A stretch of 64,000 bases of DNA from Acinetobacter zhairuonensis (GCF_022601715.1 NZ_JAKVIM010000010.1:62001-126000); one strand, 5' to 3'. Shown: positions 9,590 to 19,277, numbered from the stretch's first letter. Numbers and translations are program-made. Notes: a model not told the origin generated them from the letters alone.

Positions 9590-11692
9590 TTATTTCAATT
9601 GAATATTCTGTAATTCAGCATCGAAACCTTGCATTAAGTCGCGTACAACAGGTTCTGCTTGTAATAGTTCAACTGCTCGACCATGCGCTTGTTCTTTACG
9701 TTGATGCTGTAAAATATACGGTGTAGTCTCAGTAACTACACCATATTCAATTTTAAACTGAGTATTCGGCCACTGTTTTTTCAGGGCTTGTTCCAAAGAA
9801 TGTTGGGATTGACCTAAGAGCTGCTGATATTGCTCTGGAATATGGAAAACAGATTCTGCATCAATATGACCTGTCATTACCCCATGTTGTGCCAATTCTT
9901 GTACAGCTGGCGATAATTCACTTTGTCTAAACCAGAATTCCCACTTGCCTAAAGTCCATTCCCCTTCCAAAACTTGTTCTTGCACTCGTAAAATATCTTG
10001 CGGCATCAAGTTTGATATTGGAGCGTCTGACGACACTTGTACTGGTTGGGACTCAATTTCAACTTGTGGCTGTTCAATTGGAGTTTGAACGGTTTGCTGA
10101 GGTTCAACATCTTCAGCAGATAAACTAAAAAGAGAATCTTGCTCGACTTCTAAATTGGTCGGGCTTGGCTCATTAGAAAGTACTTCAGTCGAGATAGAGT
10201 CTTCACCAGATATTTCTACTTTTGCATGATCTTCAATAGGAGCAATTTCTTCAAACAAGAAATCATCACTGCTGGATTCTGATGAATCCACTGGTGTTGA
10301 ATCTTCTTCCTCATCCAAATCAAACAACGCATCTTCACTTGCAGGATCAAACACGATTTGATCTGTGTTACTGTTGAGATTGGCAGTATCTTCAACCTGT
10401 GCAAGAGATTCAGCTAATCCCGATTCTTCCTGTCGATTTTCCTGAATAACAAGGTTTTCAACAGATGGTTTAACTTCCATGATTGATTGGATTTGATCTT
10501 GCGGAGCTTCAACCACAGCATTGATATGGGGTATGGCTTGTTCAGTCGCCAACACAGGCGCTGTTTGAATTTCTGTAGCAGGAGTTGAAACCAAGACTTC
10601 ATTCGGCTGTAAGGGTCTGAATGCCAACAAACGCAGCACACACATTTCAAAACCTTGCTCTTGAGTCACAGCAAGTTGTAAATCTGCACGACCTTTGCAG
10701 GCAATCTGGTAATACAACTGTAAATCTTGATCGGCAATTAGCTTTGACAGATGGGAAATCTTTTGATTAATTTCCGCACTATATTTCAGGCTTAAATCTG
10801 GTAAATATTGCAGCAATGCCAATTCATGCAAAGTCGAAATCAACTGATCTAAAACCAGTGAGACATCTAAAGCCTGCTGTCTAAATTGCAGTAATAATTG
10901 GCTGACGCGCGCCTTTTGATTTTGATGAATCGCCATCAGCAAATCATAAATGATGGTGCGATCAATCAAGCCCAACATCTCTTTGACATCTTGATGTTGA
11001 ATGGCACCTTGACCATAGGCAATTGCTTGATCCGTTAAAGACAATGCATCACGTAGTGAGCCTTGCGCAGATTCTGCAATTTGCCATATTGCATCTTGCT
11101 GCGCAGGAATCTGTTCTTTTTCTAAAATTTTGGTGAGATGCTCAGTAATTTCATCGACTGCCAAAGGACGCAAAGTAAATTGCAAACAGCGCGAAATCAC
11201 GGTAATTGGTAATTTTTGCGGATCTGTAGTCGCAAATAAAAACTTCACATGCTCAGGCGGTTCTTCTAATGTTTTGAGCAAGGCATTAAAGGAGTGAGTT
11301 GACAGCATGTGTACTTCATCGATCAGGTACACTTTGTAACGTCCCTGAGTCGGCGCATAAGGTACGTTATCTAACAGTTCACGCGTATCTTCAACTTTGG
11401 TGCGTGAAGCAGCATCAATTTCAATTAAATCGATAAAGCGACCTTCATTCACCGCCTTACACGTTGCACATACTTCACACGGCGTAGCCGTTACGCCAGT
11501 TTCACAGTTCAAGCATTTGGCCAGAATGCGCGCAATGGTGGTCTTACCTACACCACGTGTACCCGTAAATAAATAAGCATGGTGTAAACGCCCGCGTTCT
11601 AAGGCACTACTCAGTGCACGTGACACATGGTTTTGACCCACTAATTCATTAAAATTACGAGGACGGTATTTACGCGCAAGTACTTGATACAT
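9590..11692 (-). CDS. dnaX: DNA polymerase III subunits gamma and tau
   Basis: Clamp-loader ATPase. The Walker A is GTRGVGKT (residues 44-51), the zinc-binding cysteines are C63, C72, C75 and C78, the Walker B region is LIDEVHML, and the sensor-1 region is FATTDPQKLP. Domains I-III occupy about the first 365 residues. An acidic, low-complexity linker (about 395-555, rich in E, D, S and Q) leads to the tau C-terminal domain that binds DnaB and alpha. The start has AAGGAG five bases upstream. I saw no clear slippery heptamer for gamma production but did not scan exhaustively. Confidence 0.96.
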   Translation of the reverse strand: MYQVLARKYRPRNFNELVGQNHVSRALSSALERGRLHHAYLFTGTRGVGKTTIARILAKCLNCETGVTATPCEVCATCKAVNEGRFIDLIEIDAASRTKVEDTRELLDNVPYAPTQGRYKVYLIDEVHMLSTHSFNALLKTLEEPPEHVKFLFATTDPQKLPITVISRCLQFTLRPLAVDEITEHLTKILEKEQIPAQQDAIWQIAESAQGSLRDALSLTDQAIAYGQGAIQHQDVKEMLGLIDRTIIYDLLMAIHQNQKARVSQLLLQFRQQALDVSLVLDQLISTLHELALLQYLPDLSLKYSAEINQKISHLSKLIADQDLQLYYQIACKGRADLQLAVTQEQGFEMCVLRLLAFRPLQPNEVLVSTPATEIQTAPVLATEQAIPHINAVVEAPQDQIQSIMEVKPSVENLVIQENRQEESGLAESLAQVEDTANLNSNTDQIVFDPASEDALFDLDEEEDSTPVDSSESSSDDFLFEEIAPIEDHAKVEISGEDSISTEVLSNEPSPTNLEVEQDSLFSLSAEDVEPQQTVQTPIEQPQVEIESQPVQVSSDAPISNLMPQDILRVQEQVLEGEWTLGKWEFWFRQSELSPAVQELAQHGVMTGHIDAESVFHIPEQYQQLLGQSQHSLEQALKKQWPNTQFKIEYGVVTETTPYILQHQRKEQAHGRAVELLQAEPVVRDLMQGFDAELQNIQLK

Positions 11693-11798
11693 GTATGCTC
11701 CTTTTTACAGGTCTAAGCATACTGTTTTTTTGCTCAAGAGTGAATGAACAATCTTGTAGGGAATGGATGATTGGGGAAATTAAACACGTTGTAGATGC

Positions 11799-12260
11799 TC
11801 AAGCCTTCGGATCAGTCCAATCCAAAGTAAAATCTGGGTATGCTTGATAATGTTCTGCTGTTCGATCTTCTAGAATTTCCAACACCAAATGATTTACATC
11901 CAGTTGAATTAAATTGCGTTGTTTTACATTCATCAATTCAATTTTGGTTTGTGCATAATCAATAAAACGTAGTTGTCCTGTAAAAGTTTCTATTCCACTC
12001 TCTGTACTTAAACTCTCGCGTTTTAATTCATAAGTCATATTGGGATGAAGCACCAAATCGACTGCCATACCAGGACAATCTTCACATCGAGACATACAAG
12101 GTGTTGTGCCTTGATAATGTCCAACCCATTGCATCGCTTGTGCTTGGGTAGCTATGTCGGTCAATTCAACTTGATTTTGTTGAGTTTGTGAATGCTGTTC
12201 CTTTTGGCAACCCATCAAAAGACTGGTTGCAATTAAAGGAATCAAAATCGGTTTATTCAT
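11799..12260 (-). CDS. NlpE N-terminal-domain lipoprotein
   Basis: Lipoprotein signal peptide with lipobox LLMGC (Cys about residue 18). The mature part has the NlpE-type motif WVGHYQGTTPCMSRCEDCPGM followed by a beta-strand domain. NlpE senses surface or copper stress through its N-terminal domain in Enterobacteria. This 153-aa protein has only that domain, as is usual in Acinetobacter-type homologues. The insertion giving CMSRCEDC adds an extra cysteine to the usual CADC pattern. Confidence 0.8.
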   Translation of the reverse strand: MNKPILIPLIATSLLMGCQKEQHSQTQQNQVELTDIATQAQAMQWVGHYQGTTPCMSRCEDCPGMAVDLVLHPNMTYELKRESLSTESGIETFTGQLRFIDYAQTKIELMNVKQRNLIQLDVNHLVLEILEDRTAEHYQAYPDFTLDWTDPKA

Positions 12261-12332
12261 CGACCCGTTCTATGACTTTTAAAACGAGCACAATTTACCA
12301 CAATTTCACTTAAATAATGAGATATATATCAC

Positions 12333-13586
12333 TTAAAACCAACCCTTACGTCCTTTCAACACAGCATCAGCACAACGTAATGTTTCCTGCGTTAAGCCCC
12401 ATAAGCGGTAGTCCCCAGTGATCGATGCGGTCGAAAAGTTATGCGTATAGGCAAAACTCAATTGACGCTCGGGATCACACCAAGCACCAGAGCCATTAAA
12501 TCCGATATGTCCAAATCCTGTTGGAGCCTGTTTTCCTAATGTGAGAATACGGTGGTAGCCCAAGCGCCAATGCATCGGGAGTGGCATAATCCGATCACGA
12601 TGATGATATTGAATCTGGCTCATTCGCTGAAAGACGTCTGGACGAATCAGCTGTTGCTGTTGCCATTCTCCCTTTTGTGCCAGCATGGCATAAATCTTGG
12701 CCAAACTCTCTGCAGAAAAGACCCCATTGGCAGCAGGAATCACCGCTTGTAAGCCTTTGTCACTAAAGAAACTAAAGTTTTTCATCCCTTTCGGAATCAT
12801 GGCATCCTGAAAGTCTTGCTGATTTTGACCTGACCATTGCATAGCTCTATCCAACAAAGACATTTTCTTGTTTTGTTTTTTAGGTTTTACCTGATTAGAT
12901 TTGTCCTGAATTACTTTTGGAATTGGCCGCGCAACACTTTCCAAATGCTGTGCTGGCACACCAAAATAAGCTTTTTCTATTTCAAGTGGTTGAAGCAAAT
13001 ACTGTTGCATCAGACTCGACAAAGTTCGTCCCGTGGCTTTCTCTAAAACCCCACCAACTAACCAGCCAAAGGTTAAAGGTTGATAGGCTGCATCCTCACT
13101 GATACCAAACCGTGGTTTCGCTTGTGCAATTCGATCCAACATGCCATACCAGTCTGACATTTCAGAGGCATCCTGAATAACATTGCGAATATCGAATAAG
13201 CCACTTTGATGACTCAAGATATGTGCCAAAGTGATTTCAGACTTACCATTTTGCGCAAATTCAGGCCAGTATTCCGCCACAGGCTTGTCATACTCGAGCA
13301 GCCCTTGACTCACTAAAATATGGGCTAAGGTTGCCAGTACACCTTTACCTGTCGAATAACAGACCGATAAGGTATTATTATTCCAATACTGAGTTTCCGA
13401 CTTCTTTCCTATGCAAATATCAACGACTTTTTGCCCTTGAAAGTAGACACACAAAGCCGCACCACCTTGATCCATTCGGGCATGTTGCATACGGCTAAAC
13501 TGTTTCGCAAGGTCAATAAAGTTCGGATCTACATGACCTTGGTATTGATCTGTGCTTGCCAATAAATAAGCTTTAAGTTCTTTCAT
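12333..13586 (-). CDS. Serine beta-lactamase-like hydrolase (class C / EstB type)
   Basis: The protein is 417 aa. The SxxK nucleophile motif is in CYSTGKGVLATLA (STGK), a Tyr-containing second motif lies near YQPLTFGW, and the C-terminal HIGFNGSGAW replaces the KTG box. This matches the beta-lactamase-related esterase/peptidase family rather than a true AmpC. There is no signal peptide, so it is probably cytoplasmic, which argues against an antibiotic-resistance role. The insert KPKKQNKKMS (about residues 236-245) is a basic loop. Confidence 0.83.
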   Translation of the reverse strand: MKELKAYLLASTDQYQGHVDPNFIDLAKQFSRMQHARMDQGGAALCVYFQGQKVVDICIGKKSETQYWNNNTLSVCYSTGKGVLATLAHILVSQGLLEYDKPVAEYWPEFAQNGKSEITLAHILSHQSGLFDIRNVIQDASEMSDWYGMLDRIAQAKPRFGISEDAAYQPLTFGWLVGGVLEKATGRTLSSLMQQYLLQPLEIEKAYFGVPAQHLESVARPIPKVIQDKSNQVKPKKQNKKMSLLDRAMQWSGQNQQDFQDAMIPKGMKNFSFFSDKGLQAVIPAANGVFSAESLAKIYAMLAQKGEWQQQQLIRPDVFQRMSQIQYHHRDRIMPLPMHWRLGYHRILTLGKQAPTGFGHIGFNGSGAWCDPERQLSFAYTHNFSTASITGDYRLWGLTQETLRCADAVLKGRKGWF

Positions 13587-13623
13587 CTCACATCCATGTC
13601 TTTTTTAATTTTAATCATCATAA

Positions 13624-13653
13624 ATACAGAAAAGCCCAAATCATCATTTGGGC
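13624..13653 (-). terminator. Terminator of the MaoC-like gene
   Basis: Stem GCCCAAAT (13634-13641) / ATTTGGGC (13646-13653) with a 4-nt loop. Read leftward it is followed by TTTTC. It lies 16 bases after the stop of the MaoC-like gene. Confidence 0.75.
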
Positions 13654-13668
13654 ATCGTTTTGATCTGA

Positions 13669-14523
13669 TTAGCGTGCAGTAATATGCCCCGTCACATGCG
13701 GTTTTTTATTTTTGTTATTTTGAATTAAGAAATCAATGTCATTTCCCGTTTGAGCCGTAAGAAATTCTACTGTTGAAGGTAAATACATCGGCAATTTAAA
13801 CCAAACATCCGCTTCATAATTGTCTGGCAAACTTAGATTGGCTAATGCTTTGGCTTTGCTCCACATACCATGCGCTATCGCTTGTTTAAAACCAAATGCT
13901 TTAGCGGTAATGGCATGAAGATGGATTAAATTAAAATCACCTGACGTTAATGCATATCGGCGACCGATATTTTCAGACACGATCCATTCCTGTTGCACGG
14001 CATAATTCGGTGTGCTTTCTTCTTTTGCTTTCGTGCTGGATTTTGCATCTATTTTTTGACGTGCCAAGTAGGTAGTTACCCCTTGCATCACCACTTCATT
14101 TCCTACTTTAGCAGTGGTAATAAAATCAAACTGAACACCTTTGTCATGTGGTTTCATTTCACCAAACTGACAAGACAGACTCAGGCTTTCATTAACACCA
14201 ATCTTACGAGTTTGAGAAACCTGATTACGAATATGCACCAAACCTAAAATTGCAAATGGAAACGCCTCTTGCGTCATCATATGCATTTGCAAACTTTGCG
14301 ATAACACCGCCAAATAAATGGATGGAATATAGCCATTATTTTTAAAACCACAAACCTCGTTATAGGCTTTTAAATGTTTTGGATCAACTTTAAATGAATC
14401 CACCATATATTCAACTTGCGGCAGGACTTTTTCGCTTTTGGGCTTTTTGAAAATGAGTCCCTGCACTATTTTTGGATATGCCAAATAAGGTTTAGGAAGT
14501 TGAGAAAAATGGCGCGTATTCAT
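13669..14523 (-). CDS. MaoC-like acyl dehydratase (hot-dog fold)
   Basis: The 284-aa protein has a C-terminal MaoC hydratase motif YALTSGDFNLIHLHAITAKA followed by QAIAHGMWSKAKALA. This matches the Asp/His hydratase-2 signature of R-specific enoyl-CoA hydratases. The N-terminal half is a second, degenerate hot-dog. It lies downstream of the large FabG in the same direction and opposite the thiolase. Together they could form the (R)-hydroxyacyl steps of beta-oxidation or a polyketide/PHA-like supply; the physiological substrate is unproven. Confidence 0.82.
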   Translation of the reverse strand: MNTRHFSQLPKPYLAYPKIVQGLIFKKPKSEKVLPQVEYMVDSFKVDPKHLKAYNEVCGFKNNGYIPSIYLAVLSQSLQMHMMTQEAFPFAILGLVHIRNQVSQTRKIGVNESLSLSCQFGEMKPHDKGVQFDFITTAKVGNEVVMQGVTTYLARQKIDAKSSTKAKEESTPNYAVQQEWIVSENIGRRYALTSGDFNLIHLHAITAKAFGFKQAIAHGMWSKAKALANLSLPDNYEADVWFKLPMYLPSTVEFLTAQTGNDIDFLIQNNKNKKPHVTGHITAR

Positions 14524-14582
14524 GCTGAACCTTTTAATTATAAATCTAACTTTTAAATTTTTGCTCTATTTAGCAGTGTATC

Positions 14583-14609
14583 CATAAGGGTGAATAGCTC
14601 ACCCTTATG
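14583..14609. repeat. Perfect 11-bp inverted repeat between the FabG-like and MaoC-like genes
   Basis: CATAAGGGTGA (14583-14593) and TCACCCTTATG (14599-14609) form a hairpin with a 5-nt loop. No T-run follows on either strand, so it is not a canonical terminator. It could limit read-through, stabilise the upstream fabG message, or be a protein site. Confidence 0.6.
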
Positions 14610-14642
14610 ATTACTTCACTCATCTTATACAAAGCAGTGTGT

Positions 14643-16034
14643 TTAAGCACCCAATAAACTTTGTCCACACACGCGAACAACATTACCATTCAAGCCCGTC
14701 GATGCAGTTGAAGCAAATAAAGCGATTGTTTCTGCAACATCTACAGGTAAACCACCTTGGCTCATCGAGTTCATACGGCGACCCGCTTCACGAATGGCGA
14801 ATGGAATTGCGGCTGTCATTTGCGTTTCAATGAATCCAGGCGCTACTGCATTAATAGTTATACCATTTTTCAAAATTGGTGCAGTAAATTTCACCACCCC
14901 AATCACGCCTGCTTTAGACGCAGCATAATTGGTTTGTCCCAAGTTACCTGCAATACCCGAAATTGAAGAGACACAAATGATACGACCATTGGCATTTAGA
15001 CCGTCATGTTCAAGTAAATAATCATTTACTCGTTCAATCGCAGACAAGTTAATGTTAATCACCAAGTCCCAAAGTTCTGGCTTCATGTTCGCCAAAGTTT
15101 TGTCACGGGTAATCCCTGCATTGTGCACAATAATATCGACACCACCTTGTGCTGCGGCAGCGGCTTTAATTTTTTGACCTGCATCTTCAGCCGTAATATC
15201 AATGGCTAAAGTAGAACCACCTACTTCCCCTGCAACACGATCTAAATCGGCTTGTTGCTGCGGAACGTCTAAACAAATCACATGCGCGCCATCACGTGAA
15301 AGTACATGCGCAATCGCTTCTCCAATCCCGCGACTCGCACCCGTCACCACGGCAGTTTTACCAGCTAAAGGTTTGACCCAATCCACATCGACCACATCTG
15401 CTTTGGAAACGCGAATGACTTGACCTGAAACATAGGCTGAACGCGGTGATAAAGCAAAACGTAAAGTCGACTCTAAATTGGCTTCTGCGCCTTCATCCAC
15501 ATAGACCAATTGCGCAGCAATGCCTTTTTTAAATTCTTTACCCACAGATTTAACAAAGCCTTCTAAAGCACGTTGTGCAATGGCTTGCTTTACTGTTTTA
15601 GTTGTTTCTGGCGTCGTTCCAATCACAATCACACGCCCTGAAGCCAAAATTTGACGCGCAATCGGGTTAAAGAAGTTATACAGTTCTTTTAGCTGTTCAG
15701 AGTTTTGGATTCCCGAAGCATCAAAAACCACCGCTTTAAATTTTGACTCACGATCACCAGCATTAAATGCATTGAGTTTTAAACCTTTAGTCGCAGCAAC
15801 CTGTTGTAATTCTGCATTGTTGCCTGCGTAACTATTGGCATGAATATTGGCTAAAATTTGAGAGATCGCCCCAGACAAGGTGCTTGCTGGTGCAGCTCCA
15901 AGCAATACCGCCCCCTTAATGACTGGCGTTGCAGACTCAAAACGATCTAAAAAAGTCGGGGCTGGTAAACCTAAATTTTTAATGACAAATTTACCAATTG
16001 GAGATTTTGCGAATGCTTGGTATTGGTCAGTCAT
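14643..16034 (-). CDS. High-molecular-weight 3-oxoacyl-ACP/CoA reductase (FabG4-like)
   Basis: At 463 aa this is nearly twice an ordinary FabG. The N-terminal ~200 residues form a degenerate Rossmann/flavodoxin-like domain, and the C-terminal half is a functional SDR: KTAVVTGASRGIGEA for cofactor binding, then VHNAGITRDKTL, catalytic Ser in ICVSSISG, and YAASK. This architecture is that of mycobacterial FabG4, an NADH-dependent ketoacyl-CoA reductase. It is divergent from the thiolase (243 bases between) and upstream of the MaoC-like gene, so the three probably act on the same acyl-CoA intermediates. Confidence 0.88.
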   Translation of the reverse strand: MTDQYQAFAKSPIGKFVIKNLGLPAPTFLDRFESATPVIKGAVLLGAAPASTLSGAISQILANIHANSYAGNNAELQQVAATKGLKLNAFNAGDRESKFKAVVFDASGIQNSEQLKELYNFFNPIARQILASGRVIVIGTTPETTKTVKQAIAQRALEGFVKSVGKEFKKGIAAQLVYVDEGAEANLESTLRFALSPRSAYVSGQVIRVSKADVVDVDWVKPLAGKTAVVTGASRGIGEAIAHVLSRDGAHVICLDVPQQQADLDRVAGEVGGSTLAIDITAEDAGQKIKAAAAAQGGVDIIVHNAGITRDKTLANMKPELWDLVININLSAIERVNDYLLEHDGLNANGRIICVSSISGIAGNLGQTNYAASKAGVIGVVKFTAPILKNGITINAVAPGFIETQMTAAIPFAIREAGRRMNSMSQGGLPVDVAETIALFASTASTGLNGNVVRVCGQSLLGA

Positions 16035-16277
16035 GTTTATTATCTCTCAAAACGAATTAAATTTATTTGATGGCTTTTAAACTACTGTTTAACTTCAATA
16101 TCATGCCAAAGACATAGATTTCAATAGACCCATCAGTTTCCGTTGAATCATACTTGAGTTAAACCAGTGATGACTTGACCTGAATGTATTCTGCAATGTC
16201 ATTGTAGTCAATTCGAGCTATGCTGTATTGTGTTAATGTACACCTCAAGAATACTGTAACATGCTTGGAAAAGCCTG

Positions 16278-17804
16278 ATGAGCAAAACAACTCAAGAAAA
16301 TCCAGCAGTCGAACATTCTGTGACTGAATCTGTGTCAAATACATCAAAAGCGCGTACTCGTACACGCAAAACAACTGACACAGCTTCTACGTCTGCTACT
16401 CCAACGACTAAAACAACTCGTACACGTGTAACTTCTTCGCCTCGCAAAAAAGCAGCACCCAGTACCACTAAAACTGAATCTACAACTCTAACTTCTGTTC
16501 AACAGGAAAAAATTATGAGTCAAAACACTACTCGCCGCGTTGCAATTATTGGTGGTAACCGTATTCCATTCGCTCGTTCTAATGGTGCTTATTTCACTGC
16601 ATCAAACACGGATATGTTTACCGCAGCATTAAATGGTCTTGTTGAACGTTACAACCTTCAAGGTCAACGTTTAGGTGAAGTTGTTGCGGGTGCAGTGTTA
16701 AAACATAGCCGTGACTTCAATATGACTCGTGAATGTGTGTTAGAGACAGCTTTAGCACCTGAAACTCCAGCTTATGATTTGCAACAAGCCTGTGGTACTG
16801 GTTTACAAGCAGCCTTCCAAGTGGCAAACAAAATTGCCTTAGGACAAATTGAAGTTGGTATTGCAGGTGGTGTAGACACCACTTCAGATGCTCCAATTGC
16901 TTTGGGTGATGGTTTACGTAAAGTACTGCTTGAACTCAATATTGCCAAAACAGCCAAAGATCGTCTTAAAGCCTTAACCAAAATTAACCTTAAAGATTTG
17001 ATGGATGCCCCGAAAAACGGTGAACCACGCACCGGTCTTTCTATGGGTGATCATCAAGCGATTACAGCATTAGAATGGGGTATTTCTCGTGAAGCACAAG
17101 ATGAACTTGCTGCGTCTTCACATCAAAAAATGGCGCAAGCTTATGAAGAAGGTTTCTTTGATGACTTGATCACGCCATTCTTGGGTTTAAATCGTGATAA
17201 CAACCTACGTGCGGACTCTTCTGTAGAGAAACTGGCAAAACTAAAACCTGTATTTGGTAAAGGTGACGCACGTACCATGACTGCGGGTAACTCGACTCCG
17301 CTAACCGATGGTGCTTCTTGTGTGTTACTTGCATCTGAAGAATGGGCAAAAGCCAATGGTCATGAAGTGTTGGCATATTTAAGCTTCACAGAAACAGCTG
17401 CTGTAGACTTCATTGGCAAAAATGGACCAAAAGAAGGCTTGTTGATGGCACCTGCTTATGCAGTTCCACGTATGCTGGAACGTGCGGGCATTACCCTGCA
17501 AGATTTCGACTATTACGAAATTCATGAGGCCTTTGCCTCACAAGTCCTTTCAACCTTAAAAGCTTGGGAAGATCCACAATTCTGTAAAGAACGTTTAGGT
17601 TTAACTGCTCCACTGGGTACTATCGATCGCAGCAAACTGAATGTTAAAGGTTCATCTTTAGCTGCAGGTCATCCATTTGCTGCAACTGGCGGTCGTATTT
17701 TAGCAACAGCTGCAAAATTGATTCACCAAAAAGGTTCAGGTCGTGTACTGATCTCGATTTGTGCTGCAGGTGGACAAGGCGTAACGGCAATTGTTGAAAA
17801 ATAA
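16278..17804 (+). CDS. Acetyl-CoA acetyltransferase (thiolase, FadI-like) with a Ser/Thr/Lys/Arg-rich N-terminal extension
   Basis: The thiolase fold starts near residue 85 (RRVAIIGGNRIPFAR). The nucleophilic Cys is in LQQACGTGLQAA, the His is in YYEIHEAFASQVL, and the second Cys is in ISICAAGGQG. This is a degradative-type thiolase similar to FadI. The first 79 residues are low complexity with repeated TRTRK/TKTTRTR/PRKK stretches and no homology to thiolase. An in-frame ATG at 16515 (codon 80, MSQNTTRR) has AGGA seven bases upstream and would give a normal-length enzyme, so two products are possible. A terminator follows. Confidence 0.9.
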   Translation: MSKTTQENPAVEHSVTESVSNTSKARTRTRKTTDTASTSATPTTKTTRTRVTSSPRKKAAPSTTKTESTTLTSVQQEKIMSQNTTRRVAIIGGNRIPFARSNGAYFTASNTDMFTAALNGLVERYNLQGQRLGEVVAGAVLKHSRDFNMTRECVLETALAPETPAYDLQQACGTGLQAAFQVANKIALGQIEVGIAGGVDTTSDAPIALGDGLRKVLLELNIAKTAKDRLKALTKINLKDLMDAPKNGEPRTGLSMGDHQAITALEWGISREAQDELAASSHQKMAQAYEEGFFDDLITPFLGLNRDNNLRADSSVEKLAKLKPVFGKGDARTMTAGNSTPLTDGASCVLLASEEWAKANGHEVLAYLSFTETAAVDFIGKNGPKEGLLMAPAYAVPRMLERAGITLQDFDYYEIHEAFASQVLSTLKAWEDPQFCKERLGLTAPLGTIDRSKLNVKGSSLAAGHPFAATGGRILATAAKLIHQKGSGRVLISICAAGGQGVTAIVEK

Positions 17805-17822
17805 TTGACTTAAACTCGCTAT

Positions 17823-17851
17823 AAAAGCACTTCTACGGAGGTGCTTTTTTA
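17823..17851 (+). terminator. Terminator of the thiolase gene
   Basis: Stem AAAAGCACTTC / GAGGTGCTTTT with one G-T pair and a TACG loop, running into T6. Confidence 0.85.
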
Positions 17852-17904
17852 TTTTAAGACTCATGAACTATTTTGAAAATTAAAGTCTTTAAGAAAATAG
17901 AGCC

Positions 17905-18480
17905 TTATTTTTTACTTCTAGGCTTGGAAATGATAGGCAATAAAAACCGCCCAGACAAAATACAAATTACCACTGCACCGACAATCAATTCAGAGGATTC
18001 ATTATCATGGATGAACCCCTGCCAGAACTGATGCAACCAATGCGAAACTTGCAAACCCACACTCACTACAACGAATGCCCAAATAAAACACGCCAATAGA
18101 TTGATGACCATATAACGCAAGGTAGGATATTGCTTAATGCCAATAATCATAGGAATCACGGTTCGCAATCCCCAAGCAAAACGCATCAACAAAATACTTA
18201 AGGTCGGATAGTTTTCAATTAATACACTGGCTTTTTGAAATCTAAGTTTTAATTTTGGGCGCTGGTCAATAAAATCATAACCATATCGTTTACCGATTTG
18301 GTAATAAAACTGATCACCCATAAAACCACCAATCATAGCTGAAACAATTAACAGCCAAAAATTAAGCACATGTTGATGCACTGCATAAGCACCAAGCATG
18401 AGGATGGTTTCCCCTTCAAAGAATGAACCGATTAGGACAGCAATATAACCATAATGTTGTACTTGGTATGTCCAATCCAT
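17905..18480 (-). CDS. DedA-family membrane protein
   Basis: The 191-aa integral membrane protein has about five hydrophobic segments, an acidic re-entrant motif GSFFEGETILMLGAYA and the basic motif RFAWGLRTVIPMIIG typical of DedA/SNARE-associated proteins. The family includes undecaprenyl-phosphate or lipid flippases important for envelope homeostasis and membrane potential. It stands alone. Confidence 0.88.
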   Translation of the reverse strand: MDWTYQVQHYGYIAVLIGSFFEGETILMLGAYAVHQHVLNFWLLIVSAMIGGFMGDQFYYQIGKRYGYDFIDQRPKLKLRFQKASVLIENYPTLSILLMRFAWGLRTVIPMIIGIKQYPTLRYMVINLLACFIWAFVVVSVGLQVSHWLHQFWQGFIHDNESSELIVGAVVICILSGRFLLPIISKPRSKK

Positions 18481-18742
18481 CTGCGTACTCTGCTTGTTAT
18501 TATTAGGACAGTGTTATTTCAAAAATTGAAGTGAGATACCACTTGAGCTTCAATCTTTCTTTTAAGGATTATATGGCAGATCATCGTAAAAACTACTAAT
18601 ACCTTAGACATGATATTGCATAACGGTTAAAGCCAACTTACGCCCGATTCGCGATTCTTCAATCCTTTTGCAGTTTTTAGACCATTTACATCATTCTTTA
18701 TTTTTATTTTGTGATGAGTCCGACTCAAAACGAGTCACATCT
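18481..18742. other. Intergenic region between dedA-like gene and aceI
   Basis: No coding frame is convincing here. The only structure seen is a small hairpin GACTC-aaaac-GAGTC at 18722-18736. The DedA-gene promoter must lie near 18490-18560. Confidence 0.4.
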
Positions 18743-18775
18743 ACACATAAAAAAAGCCACACAATGTGGCTTTTT
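18743..18775 (-). terminator. Terminator of aceI
   Basis: AAAAAGCCACA (18751-18761) / TGTGGCTTTTT (18765-18775) is a perfect 11-bp stem. Reading leftward out of aceI it continues into a T-run, and it lies 6 bases after the aceI stop. Confidence 0.9.
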
Positions 18776-18780
18776 AAATT

Positions 18781-19209
18781 TTAAGACTGATGCATTGGAG
18801 AATACCCTAAGCGAAGTTCAATATGGTCATAGCACCATTGGAAAATAAAGGTATACACCAAAATACACATGGTCAAACTGAAGTCTAATAAAATTGCCTG
18901 CCAGATGGTCATTTGCATGGCATAAGCAACCATAGGAATGGTAACTAACATCAAACCACCTTCAAAGCCAATGGCATGCATAATACGCACTGGAACAGTA
19001 CGCTTGAGTTTACGACGGCGTTCAAACTTTTCAAAAAAGTGATTAAACACCATATTCCAAATCACGGAGGTGACTGCCATGGCAATTCCAAGGCTCCCCG
19101 TGACTTCCATAGGCATATTAAAAATAAAACTTAATGCGATCGCAATGATGACCAACAGGATGATCTCATAACTCAACGCATGAACAATCCTTCTCTTGGA
19201 AATCAACAT
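18781..19209 (-). CDS. aceI: AceI-type chlorhexidine/diamine efflux transporter (PACE family)
   Basis: The 142-aa protein has two tandem bacterial transmembrane-pair domains (four helices). The N-terminus MLISKRRIVHALSYE carries Glu15, the essential proton-coupled residue of AceI. FNMPMEVTGSLG, MHAIGFEGGL and YTFIFQWCYDHIE match the Acinetobacter AceI family motifs. It exports biocides such as chlorhexidine and short-chain diamines (cadaverine, putrescine) across the inner membrane in exchange for protons. It is divergent from a LysR regulator, the same arrangement as aceI/aceR. Confidence 0.93.
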   Translation of the reverse strand: MLISKRRIVHALSYEIILLVIIAIALSFIFNMPMEVTGSLGIAMAVTSVIWNMVFNHFFEKFERRRKLKRTVPVRIMHAIGFEGGLMLVTIPMVAYAMQMTIWQAILLDFSLTMCILVYTFIFQWCYDHIELRLGYSPMHQS

Positions 19210-19277
19210 TTGAAACTACTCTTTGTCTTAGATAGCTGCTATTTTATTTTTATAATACTGATTAATCGAGTTAGATT

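Noticed and set aside
12333..13586. AmpC-type antibiotic resistance gene
   Set aside because: It has the SxxK motif, but there is no signal peptide and no KTG box, so a beta-lactamase-like esterase/peptidase is more likely.
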